Of a stretch of DNA of 7,565 nt, positions 1 through 6,008 are shown in pieces. The translations under genes and the position numbers were made by a program. Below the pieces are notes generated by a model that was not told the DNA's origin, searched no databases, and saw only the letters and a program-made list of their open reading frames with translations. Source of the DNA: Deltaproteobacteria bacterium (lineage in GTDB: Bacteria; Desulfobacterota; Desulfobacteria; Desulfobacterales; SURF-15); the NCBI GenBank assembly GCA_024644775.1, contig JAHEHB010000271.1, positions 1 to 7,565 of the forward strand, given 5' to 3'. Within the stretch, counting starts at the first letter, position 1. Every line of letters starts with the position of its first letter.

Positions 1-421
1 CACTTTCAATTTGTCCCCGGGAACCAATCCGCTTTACATCCACGTGATGCAAGAAGACGGGCATAGAGCCTGGACGAGTCCGATATTCGTTATGTCCACA
101 GAGCCCAACGGTGATATTAATGGCGCCGGTATTTAAAGCGTGGGCTTCCACTTTCCGGTCTCTACGATGGGTTTCATGGACGATGGTCATTAATTGTTCT
201 TTGGAATAAAAACACAAATGCACATGGGCGTCGATCAGTCCGGGTAAGATGGCTTTGTCCGAATAGTCGAGAACTCGAATCTCTTCCTGACCGGATCCGT
301 CAACTTACTCTTTTGTGAGAATCGTTGTGATGCGACCATTCTGGATATAAAAGGATGGGTTCCACGTCGGTTCTCGCCCGGTCCCATCAATGAGTAATTT
401 TCCAATCAGTAAGGTTTTGAC
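1..421 (-). pseudogene. Decayed amidohydrolase, partial at left edge
   Basis: The minus-strand frame reads like the start of an imidazolonepropionase/prolidase-type metal-dependent amidohydrolase: a beta-sandwich opening (KTLLIGKLLIDGTGREP, then FYIQNGRITTI) followed by ILPGLIDAHVHLCF, whose His-x-His (bases 218-226) is the family's first metal motif. Two lesions are visible. A TAA at 305-307 interrupts the frame before that motif; a GAG or GAA codon is expected there. Straight after HVHLCF the frame continues YSKEQLMTIVHETHRRDRKVEAHA, which resembles a segment normally found well over 100 residues later (AHxxGrkVaaHA), so the intervening barrel strands seem deleted. Downstream, the expected AGVDxIEHG block is visible only weakly, in a shifted frame (GSVDITNIG). 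The frame otherwise stays open to base 1. No good start codon lies at the expected N terminus (GTC at 419-421); an in-frame ATG at 526 would overlap the upstream gene. The substrate is unknown. A sequencing error could explain the stop, but not the shortened core. Confidence 0.6.
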
Positions 422-466
422 CCTGTTACACCCACTTTTTCTGCAAAGCGTATAACAAATAATTTC

Positions 467-490
467 CAATTGAGCATTAACGCTCAATTG
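467..490 (-). terminator. Hairpin after the PLP enzyme gene, possible terminator
   Basis: CAATTGAGC (467-475) and GCTCAATTG (482-490) form a perfect 9-bp stem with a 6-base loop. On the minus strand it begins 11 bases after the stop codon of the PLP enzyme gene. The sequence that follows (GAAATTATTTG) is AT-rich but lacks a clean T-run, so this is either a weak intrinsic terminator or a 3'-end stabilising hairpin. On the plus strand a T-rich stretch also follows, but no plus-strand gene ends here. Confidence 0.4.
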
Positions 491-501
491 TGATTTGATC
501 T

Positions 502-2004
502 TTATTTGCATTTTCCGGCTCGCCATCTGCCGTGGCCGAATTCACTCTGATTGAGCGGACCCGGGGCGGATTGGCCGGAGGTGCCAAGCTGCACCGTTCC
601 TTCAATGGCATCTGCGCCCACCGTTCCTTCAAACTGATAGGAGAGGTTTGTCCCTTCAAAGCGGTGGAGGCTGGAAATCGTAATACGGGTGCCTTCTATT
701 CGACCGGAGAGCCGATTTTCATGAAATTGTGTGAAATGAATGCCTTTCAATTCGTGATCCGTTTGTTCCAGCACCAGCCTGTGTTTAGAACTCCCTTTTA
801 TGTATTCGATTTCCACGTCCCATTCCCCTTCAACCTGAGCCGGTGGCGGAGGTTGAGATTTTGCGGAAGGGGAAGCGGCTGCCAGCGCCTCGTGAATTCT
901 GGAGCCGACAATTTCTGCCTCGTTCGGCTGCAGCGAATAAGGTAAAATGAACACAGAAGTCGTTGTTGCTCCGCGATCGTCCAACATAATCCGCGGCTCC
1001 CCGCTGAGCAATCGATCCCGCAGCTTAAGGCCGCTCACTGCGATCCGCGATCCATCCCATTGGATTTCCAACCGAGGTACCGGCGCGGTCGACGTCTCAG
1101 GGTCTCGGATGCATGCACTTACTGCAGGAACGGACGTTACCTTTTCTGCAATGACCGATAAGTCGATCTCCCACTGCTTCTGCTCGGCCGCAGGATCTCG
1201 CCGATTCACCCATCGTTCGACGGCTGCCAGTACGCCGATGATCTCCTCCTTTGAAACTTTCATGGTTCGCCCAAATGCATGGTGAGGGGAAGAATTGGTC
1301 CACGCCGCCTGTACCCATGCCTTTTCGCCCAGAAGCAACCCGGAGCTCTGGGGACCTCTGAGGTACTTTCCGCCACTGTATGCCACCATTGTCGCACCAC
1401 GAGTGAGATATGGGTTGGGACACCTCAGATGCTCCGAAGCCGCATCCACCAAAATGGGAATCTCGAGAGGTCGCGTGACATCAGCGATGTCCTCCAGGTG
1501 CAATGGACCCTCCTCCCGTGACAGGTGAGTGCCCAATAGGGCGACCATGGCTACACGCTCGTCCAGGGCCTTTAGGAGTTCATCCCTCGTTTCAACCTCG
1601 AGAATTTTTACCCCCACCATCCGAATCGCATGATCGTATGCAAATCTGCCTGCCTTCAACATAATCACGCGATTCTTTAAGCCTTCCATGTTCGGAAGCC
1701 GAAGCATTTTCTCGGGATCGGCAGCCGCCACACAGGCCGCAGTGGCATGGCATAGCGCCGCCGAAGCGCCCGAAGCCACGATACCCCACGCTGCCCCTGT
1801 GAGTGCTGCAAGCCGCCGGCCGGCATGCTCCATGAGTTCATCAATATTCACAAAATACTTCGATGCTTCCTCCATTGAGCGTTTCACTTCCGGTAGCATA
1901 AGCGACCCCGAATGAATGGTTCGTACCCCGCAGCAGTTGATAAAGGGACGAACTCCGATTTTTACATAGGGATTCTCGTCTGTGTGTTTGGAATTCGCCT
2001 CCAT
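502..2004 (-). CDS. SelA/DgaE-like PLP-dependent enzyme with C-terminal beta domain
   Basis: This 500-residue cytoplasmic protein belongs to the SelA-like branch of fold-type I PLP enzymes, which also holds D-glucosaminate-6-phosphate ammonia-lyase (DgaE). The N-terminal block IGVRPFINCCGVRTIHSGS (about 16-34) and NIDELMEHAGRRLAALTGA (53-71) match that branch. ASGASAAL (78-85) is the phosphate-side turn, D187 in ILVDAA is the expected pyridine-nitrogen contact, and K213 in YSGGKYLRGPQSSG is the expected Schiff-base lysine. A Pro-rich linker (384-389) leads to a beta-rich, lipocalin-like tail (391-500) that ends in a GRWRA motif. The ATG at 2004 is chosen over the in-frame ATG at 2115 because GGGAGG sits 5 bases before it and the upstream extension is translated repeat sequence. 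The catalytic residues look intact. It is unlikely to be true selenocysteine synthase, since the conserved blocks differ and no selenocysteine genes are nearby. The likely chemistry is ammonia elimination or a related PLP reaction on an amino acid or amino sugar acid; the substrate is unknown. Confidence 0.85.
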   Translation of the reverse strand: MEANSKHTDENPYVKIGVRPFINCCGVRTIHSGSLMLPEVKRSMEEASKYFVNIDELMEHAGRRLAALTGAAWGIVASGASAALCHATAACVAAADPEKMLRLPNMEGLKNRVIMLKAGRFAYDHAIRMVGVKILEVETRDELLKALDERVAMVALLGTHLSREEGPLHLEDIADVTRPLEIPILVDAASEHLRCPNPYLTRGATMVAYSGGKYLRGPQSSGLLLGEKAWVQAAWTNSSPHHAFGRTMKVSKEEIIGVLAAVERWVNRRDPAAEQKQWEIDLSVIAEKVTSVPAVSACIRDPETSTAPVPRLEIQWDGSRIAVSGLKLRDRLLSGEPRIMLDDRGATTTSVFILPYSLQPNEAEIVGSRIHEALAAASPSAKSQPPPPAQVEGEWDVEIEYIKGSSKHRLVLEQTDHELKGIHFTQFHENRLSGRIEGTRITISSLHRFEGTNLSYQFEGTVGADAIEGTVQLGTSGQSAPGPLNQSEFGHGRWRAGKCK

Positions 2005-2009
2005 ATTCG

Positions 2010-2015
2010 CCTCCC
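2010..2015 (-). promoter_or_regulatory. Ribosome binding site deciding the PLP enzyme start
   Basis: On the minus strand GGGAGG lies 5 bases before the ATG at 2004. It lies inside a near-perfect tandem duplication of ATGG(G)AGGCGAAT. The other ATG of the duplication (2015-2017) is out of frame. This site supports the 500-residue start over the longer 537-residue reading. Confidence 0.7.
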
Positions 2016-2041
2016 ATATTCGTTTGTTTTGAGAAAAATTT

Positions 2042-2107
2042 GGTTTCAGGTGTCGGGTGTCAGGGGTCGGTAAAAGAAAATTCCAAGCCTGAAACCTCCC
2101 CGACCCC
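2042..2107. repeat. Heptad repeat element with inverted copies
   Basis: Four consecutive 7-base units (TTTCAGG, TGTCGGG, TGTCAGG, GGTCGGT; 2044-2071) share a TGTCRGG-like pattern. After a 17-base AT-rich spacer, reverse complements of the outer parts recur: GGTTTCAGG (2042-2050) against CCTGAAACC (2088-2096), and GGGGTCGG (2063-2070) against CCGACCCC (2100-2107). The halves run in the order A, B, A', B', so the two stems cannot nest in a simple hairpin. It lies in the leader of the minus-strand gene. No coding potential is seen. It looks like a copy of a small dispersed intergenic element rather than an insertion sequence. Confidence 0.6.
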
Positions 2108-2122
2108 ATGGACAACTATGTG

Positions 2123-2150
2123 AATAAAGTAGATTGCGGCGAACCGTCAA
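2123..2150 (-). promoter_or_regulatory. Candidate sigma70-type promoter for the PLP enzyme gene
   Basis: On the minus strand TTGACG (2145-2150) is followed, after 16 bases, by TTTATT (2123-2128), giving 5/6 and 4/6 matches to the sigma70 consensus. Transcription would start near 2116 and give a leader of roughly 110 bases that includes the heptad repeat. This is pattern matching only. Confidence 0.35.
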
Positions 2151-2182
2151 GGATTAGTTTTTCGATTCGTTGAAATTTGAGC

Positions 2183-2211
2183 TTGACTCCCGATTTGTTA
2201 TTATTTATGAA
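2183..2211 (+). promoter_or_regulatory. Candidate sigma70-type promoter for the ABC importer operon
   Basis: TTGACT (2183-2188) and TATGAA (2206-2211) are separated by 17 bases inside the AT-richest stretch of the window. They match the sigma70 consensus at 5/6 and 4/6 positions. Transcription from here would give a leader of a little over 210 bases before the ATG at 2434. The candidate minus-strand promoter is only about 30 bases away and points the other way, so one regulator could control both directions. Confidence 0.4.
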
Positions 2212-2373
2212 TTATATATCCAACAGACAGTTAGATCATCACAACAAATTATGTGAGTAAACGTTCTTAGAATATGCGAAATCAAAAAAACTAACATTTT
2301 TAGACTTTCCACGGAAAACCGACCGACCAGATTGCCTGTTATGATGTAAACATCGGAAACTGCATCTACCATG

Positions 2374-2395
2374 TGGGACGAATTGTCCCGTCCCA
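2374..2395 (+). promoter_or_regulatory. Leader hairpin upstream of the binding-protein gene
   Basis: TGGGACG (2374-2380) pairs perfectly with CGTCCCA (2389-2395) around an 8-base loop. An alternative, mutually exclusive 5-bp stem (GGGAC 2375-2379 with GTCCC 2385-2389) uses the same left arm. It ends 26 bases before the ribosome binding site. It could be an operator palindrome or an RNA structure. No known riboswitch class was recognised in the leader. Confidence 0.35.
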
Positions 2396-2421
2396 TCATT
2401 TAAACCCACTAACTATTTAAT

Positions 2422-2430
2422 AGGAGGTGA
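2422..2430 (+). promoter_or_regulatory. Near-consensus ribosome binding site
   Basis: AGGAGGTGA lies 3 bases before the ATG at 2434 and is an almost full complement of the 16S rRNA 3' end. It is clearly stronger than the sites before the downstream transporter genes, consistent with high synthesis of the binding protein. Confidence 0.8.
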
Positions 2431-2433
2431 AAC

Positions 2434-3999
2434 ATGCTATCGACCAGATTCAGTTTCAAGTTCCTAATGGCAGCCCTTATCATCGGGGGCATCCTCGTTT
2501 CCGGAAGCGCGTTGGCAGACACGTTGTGTGCAAACCGGGGCGGAAATTTTGTTTTTGCCCAGGATGCGCAAGTGGCAGGGCTTGACCAGCATTTTTCTTC
2601 TGCCATGTCTACCCGCAACATCGCCATGCACATTTACGAAATGTTGGTTACACGTGGGGAGGACAACCGTCCGATACCCGAGCTGGCGGAAAGCTACACG
2701 GTCAGTGACGATGGAATGACGTACGCCTTCAAGCTGCGCCGCGGCGTGAAATTTCATAACGGCAAGGAAATGAACTCGGCGGATGTGCTGGCATCTTTTG
2801 AACGCTACGGCCGGATTGGCCTCAGACGGAAGAATGTAGAACCCATCAAAACCATGAGCACACCCGGCCCCTATGAGTTTGTCATCACCCTAAAAAAGAA
2901 GTGGCCCGTGTTTATCGAGGACATCAGCTCCTTCGCGGTGCCGTTGGTGATTATTCCGGCCGAGGAAGCCGTCAAAGAGCCCAACAAGATCAACTATATC
3001 GGGACAGGGCCGTATAAATTCGTGGAATGGGTGCCCGACAGTCATGTAAAGCTCGAACGATTCGAAGACTACGCGGTTAACGAGGCTTACGACGGCACCA
3101 ACGGGTTCGGCGGCAAAAAGATCGCGTGTATGGACACGGTAACAATCAAGATCGTCAAGGAAGTGGGCGCCCGGGCCGCCGGGCTGGAAACAGGAGAATT
3201 CCATGCCGTGGAAACCCTCACACCGAAACCGGCCGGACGTCTAAAGAGCAACACGGATATCACGATCTATCCGGTCAAAAACTGGTGGCTGCACATAGCG
3301 GTGGTAAACCACTCGAAGCCGCCCACCGACAACCTGAAGATTCGCCGAGCCATGCAGATTGCCCTGGATATGGAGGAGATCATGGAGATCGCCTCCGACG
3401 GTAACTACGCGCTGCAAGTCGGGTACCAGTACCCTGGCAACCCATACTATGTTGAAGACGGGAAACAGTGGTACAACGTGAAAGACACGGAACGCGCCAA
3501 GAAGCTGCTGAAGGAAGCCGGATACAACAAGGAGCCGGTTATCCTGATCACGAACACCGACTACAAGAACATGTATGACGCATCGATTGTGGTTTCCGAG
3601 CAGCTAAAGGCCATAGGCATCAATGCAGTACTGGATGTGTCGGACTGGCCCACTGCCGTGGACAAAAGAAAAAAGAAGGAAACCTGGAACCTGTTTTTTA
3701 CCGGATTCGGCACCGGGACGGCGGTGGGCGCCCGGGCGGCGGTCATGAACTACCTTCAGCCGAGAAATATGTGCTTTTCACCGGGCGACCCGGTTCTCGA
3801 GGCATCCTATCAGCGCATGGGGACCGAAATAACACTGGAAGCCCGCAAGAAGGCGTTTGCCGAAGTGCAAGCCCGGATCTATGAACAGGTGTACGGTCTG
3901 AAGTTCGGCGACTATTACAAGTGGACGGCAACGCGAAGCAATGTGAAGGGCTTTGTTCCCTACCGCATTCCACGGTTATGGAATGTGTCTTTTAAATAG
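2434..3999 (+). CDS. Peptide-type ABC transporter periplasmic substrate-binding protein
   Basis: This 521-residue protein is a family 5 solute-binding protein (DppA/OppA/NikA type), the periplasmic receptor that hands ligand to the DppBC-like channel. Residues 1-28 are a Sec signal peptide: basic start, hydrophobic core from about 10 to 24, and a likely cut after ALA28. There is no lipobox cysteine, so it should be soluble in the periplasm. Family landmarks are ELAESYTVSDDGMTYAFKLRRGVKFHNGKEMNSADVLASFERY (83-125), GTGPYKFVEW (190-199), LKIRRAMQIALDMEEIM (301-317) and ERAKKLLKEAGY (353-364). The length is usual for the family. The region that usually helps shape the ligand pocket reads GFGTGTAVGARAAVMNYL (424-441), without the Asp-Pro common there in dipeptide-type members, so the ligand may not be a simple dipeptide. 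It heads the operon, with a strong ribosome binding site and its own long leader. The ligand cannot be read from the sequence. Confidence 0.93.
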   Translation: MLSTRFSFKFLMAALIIGGILVSGSALADTLCANRGGNFVFAQDAQVAGLDQHFSSAMSTRNIAMHIYEMLVTRGEDNRPIPELAESYTVSDDGMTYAFKLRRGVKFHNGKEMNSADVLASFERYGRIGLRRKNVEPIKTMSTPGPYEFVITLKKKWPVFIEDISSFAVPLVIIPAEEAVKEPNKINYIGTGPYKFVEWVPDSHVKLERFEDYAVNEAYDGTNGFGGKKIACMDTVTIKIVKEVGARAAGLETGEFHAVETLTPKPAGRLKSNTDITIYPVKNWWLHIAVVNHSKPPTDNLKIRRAMQIALDMEEIMEIASDGNYALQVGYQYPGNPYYVEDGKQWYNVKDTERAKKLLKEAGYNKEPVILITNTDYKNMYDASIVVSEQLKAIGINAVLDVSDWPTAVDKRKKKETWNLFFTGFGTGTAVGARAAVMNYLQPRNMCFSPGDPVLEASYQRMGTEITLEARKKAFAEVQARIYEQVYGLKFGDYYKWTATRSNVKGFVPYRIPRLWNVSFK

Positions 4000-4026
4000 T
4001 CGACCGTTTCATTGGCGCGGTGAGGG

Positions 4027-4110
4027 CAAACCGGCGGTTTTTTACACCAATCCGGTCGGTTTGTCCGTTTCTTTTCGAGCGAAACAGCACGATTCGCTCT
4101 CTGTGAATCG
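4027..4110 (+). promoter_or_regulatory. Intercistronic stem-loops between binding protein and permease genes
   Basis: The 138-base gap after the binding-protein gene contains CAAACCG (4027-4033) paired with CGGTTTG (4057-4063), a 5-bp GTTTC/GAAAC pair (4067-4071 with 4081-4085), and an 8-bp stem, one pair being G-U, CGATTCGC (4090-4097) with GTGAATCG (4103-4110) around the loop TCTCT. No strong T-run follows the last stem, so complete termination seems unlikely. Such hairpins often protect the upstream binding-protein message from 3' decay and so raise its level over the membrane components; that role is inferred here. Confidence 0.45.
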
Positions 4111-4137
4111 GTTCAGTTACACAAAGGGGCGAAACGG

Positions 4138-5097
4138 ATGGGACGATACGTACTCTTCCGATTGATCAGCGCCATACCGGTAATTTTCATGGTCACATTA
4201 CTGTCCTTTCTGATCATGAAACTGGTTCCCGGGGATCCCGCTGCAGCCATTGCCGGATTGCAGGCAACAAAAGTGGAAATCGAAATAATCCGCGAAAAGC
4301 TGGGCCTGAACCGGCCGATGTGGGAGCAGCTCACGTCCTGGTACGGGAGGTTGCTCCGGGGTGATCTCGGTGATTCTCTTCTGCTGGGAAGAAGCGTGAT
4401 GGATGCCATCTTGGAGCGATTACCGGTAACCATTTCGCTAACGGTATACGCCTTTGTGATGATATTGGCCGTAGCCATCGGCAGCGGGATCGTCGCCGCG
4501 TTAAAGCACAACACGTTTATCGATCAGTTGATGATGACCCTGGCGCTGCTCGGTTTGTCTCTGCCGAACTTTTGGCTGGGCCTGATGTTGATCGTGCTGT
4601 TTGCAGTTCACCTGGGCTGGTTCCCGACCGCAGGCTATGTCCCGATTATCGAGAACTTCTGGGGCTGGCTGCGGGGCGCGACACTACCGGCTGTCTCATT
4701 GTCACTGCTGCAGATCGGACTGTTGGCCCGGATTACCCGTTCGACCATGCTGGAGGTGCTGAATCAGGACTACATTCGTACGGCTCAGGCCAAGGGGATG
4801 CCCGGTTGGAAGATCGTATTAAAGCATGCCCTTAAAAATGTAATGATCCCTGTTACGACCGTGTCGGGAATCGTTTTGAGTTTACTCATCGGTGGTTCAA
4901 TCATCATCGAGACGGTCTACTCCATCCCGGGTCTGGGGCGTTTGATCGGATCGGCAGTGCTGCGCCGTGATTATCCGGTCATTCAGGGAACGATGCTCTT
5001 CATCGCTTGCTGTTTTATCCTTATCAACCTCATCGTTGATTTGTTGTATGCCGCCATCGATCCACGCGTTCGCTTGGAGAGACGCCATGGTCAGTGA
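4138..5097 (+). CDS. dppB: DppB-like ABC transporter permease
   Basis: This 319-residue inner-membrane protein is a DppB/OppB-type permease, one half of the channel. The N terminus has the usual first helix (about 9-29) ending in LVPGDPAA (29-36), a hallmark of the B subunit. A periplasmic segment (about 40-92) includes LGLNRPMWEQLTSWYGRLLRGDLGDS. Further hydrophobic stretches lie near 99-121, 130-160, 182-198, 235-258 and 282-305. The cytoplasmic EAA loop, which docks on the ATPases, reads EVLNQDYIRTAQAKGMPGWKIVLKHALKN (206-234). ETVYSIPGLGRL (258-269) and the C-terminal AAIDPRVR are also typical. The ribosome binding site is modest (AAAGGGG, 8 bases before the ATG). The gene overlaps the next by 11 bases. 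The length is normal and no defect is seen. The dpp symbol reflects family, not a proven dipeptide substrate. Confidence 0.95.
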   Translation: MGRYVLFRLISAIPVIFMVTLLSFLIMKLVPGDPAAAIAGLQATKVEIEIIREKLGLNRPMWEQLTSWYGRLLRGDLGDSLLLGRSVMDAILERLPVTISLTVYAFVMILAVAIGSGIVAALKHNTFIDQLMMTLALLGLSLPNFWLGLMLIVLFAVHLGWFPTAGYVPIIENFWGWLRGATLPAVSLSLLQIGLLARITRSTMLEVLNQDYIRTAQAKGMPGWKIVLKHALKNVMIPVTTVSGIVLSLLIGGSIIIETVYSIPGLGRLIGSAVLRRDYPVIQGTMLFIACCFILINLIVDLLYAAIDPRVRLERRHGQ

Positions 5098-5992
5098 CAC
5101 ACAGGCGCAGGCTGGCGAATTACGGGGCCTGAAACGGATTGTTTTTAAGCTTCGGCATGCCCGCGTCCTGCGACGATTGGTGAGGCACAAGCTGTTCTTG
5201 GTAGGTATGGCCCTGTTTTCCATCATACTGTTTATGGCGTTCTTCACTGAGGGCCTTTCAACGTACGATCCGATAAAAATCCATCTGCGCAATCGATTTG
5301 AGCCCCCCGGCAAAACGTTTTGGTTCGGTACAGACAACTTCGGCCGCGATTTGTTCAGTCGCGTTGTTCACGGCGCCCGACTTTCCCTGATTATCGGCTG
5401 CACCGTGGTGATCGGTACCGGCCTCAGCGGACTGATTTTTGGCCTTGCATCGGGCTATTTCCAGCGCTTGGACAACCCGTTGATGCGCTTCATGGACGCC
5501 CTGATGGCCTTTCCCGCTGTTTTGCTCGCAGTGGCAATTGCCGCTGCCCTTGGACCGTCGGTGACCAATGCGGCGATTGCCCTGGTGATCGTTTATACGC
5601 CGCGAACCGCCCGAATCGTTCGCGCGTCTGTTCTAGTAATCCGAGAGATGGAGTATGTAAAATCAGCCCGGGCAACCGGAGCGGGTAGCTTTTGGATTAT
5701 TCGAAAGCATATCATACCCAACAGCCTGGCGCCGCTGATTGTCCAACTGTCGTTTATATTCGCCTATGCAGTACTTGCCGAGGCGATGCTAAGTTTCCTG
5801 GGCTTGGGGCCGACGCCACCCACGCCAACCTGGGGCAATATTATTGCCGAAGGACGCGGTTATCTTCGTGAAGCCTCATGGATTACGATGTTTCCAGGAA
5901 TTTTTATCGCCATCACTGTGCTCGGTCTCAACTTAATCGGAGACGGATTGCGCGATGTGTTGGACCCGCGCATGCGGGTGAGTCAAGCCTAG
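5087..5992 (+). CDS. dppC: DppC-like ABC transporter permease
   Basis: This 301-residue inner-membrane protein is the partner permease of the channel. It has a basic cytoplasmic N terminus, a first helix at about 36-53, then a periplasmic segment with the C-subunit signature FWFGTDNFGRDLFSRVVHGARLSL (78-101). Hydrophobic stretches follow near 101-122, 142-170, 214-238 and 266-285. The EAA loop that contacts the ATPases reads EYVKSARATGAGSFWIIRKHIIPN (189-212), and LGLGPTPPTPTWGNII (238-253) and DPRMR (293-297) are standard C-terminal elements. The ATG at 5087 is preferred to an in-frame ATG at 4967 because GGAGAG lies 5 bases upstream and the longer start would add 40 residues read through the B permease gene. 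The 11-base overlap with that gene suggests translational coupling. Confidence 0.95.
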   Translation: MVSDTQAQAGELRGLKRIVFKLRHARVLRRLVRHKLFLVGMALFSIILFMAFFTEGLSTYDPIKIHLRNRFEPPGKTFWFGTDNFGRDLFSRVVHGARLSLIIGCTVVIGTGLSGLIFGLASGYFQRLDNPLMRFMDALMAFPAVLLAVAIAAALGPSVTNAAIALVIVYTPRTARIVRASVLVIREMEYVKSARATGAGSFWIIRKHIIPNSLAPLIVQLSFIFAYAVLAEAMLSFLGLGPTPPTPTWGNIIAEGRGYLREASWITMFPGIFIAITVLGLNLIGDGLRDVLDPRMRVSQA

Positions 5993-6008
5993 TCGGGACA
6001 GAAAGAAT

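Noticed and set aside
305..526. 73-residue minus-strand reading frame taken as a complete small protein
   Set aside because: Its last 38 residues are the N terminus of an amidohydrolase that continues in the same frame after the TAA, so it is better read as part of a broken gene.
532..1285. Plus-strand frames at 532-945 and 947-1285
   Set aside because: They lie antisense within the well-supported PLP enzyme gene and show no recognisable domain.
502..2004. True selenocysteine synthase (selA) assignment
   Set aside because: The lysine region and N-terminal blocks fit the DgaE-like branch, a non-SelA C-terminal domain is present, and no selB, selD or selC is in the window.
2005..2115. Longer N terminus of the PLP enzyme from the ATG at 2115
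   Set aside because: The extra 37 residues translate the heptad repeat element, and a good ribosome site stands just before the ATG at 2004.
2343..2354. GATG-TAAA-CATC mini-hairpin in the leader
   Set aside because: Only a 4-bp stem, within chance expectation for an AT-rich leader.
2205..2399. 64-residue minus-strand frame in the divergent intergenic region
   Set aside because: No ribosome site or recognisable family, and it covers the candidate promoter and leader of the importer operon.
4113..4514. 133-residue minus-strand frame over the start of the B permease gene
   Set aside because: Antisense shadow of a clear permease coding region with no family resemblance. The same applies to the minus-strand frames at 2464-2757, 2890-3204, 4897-5337, 6053-6358 and 6435-6752.
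4967..5086. Longer N terminus of the DppC-like permease from the ATG at 4967
   Set aside because: It would be read through the B permease gene in another frame and does not resemble a DppC start; GGAGAG before 5087 decides the start.
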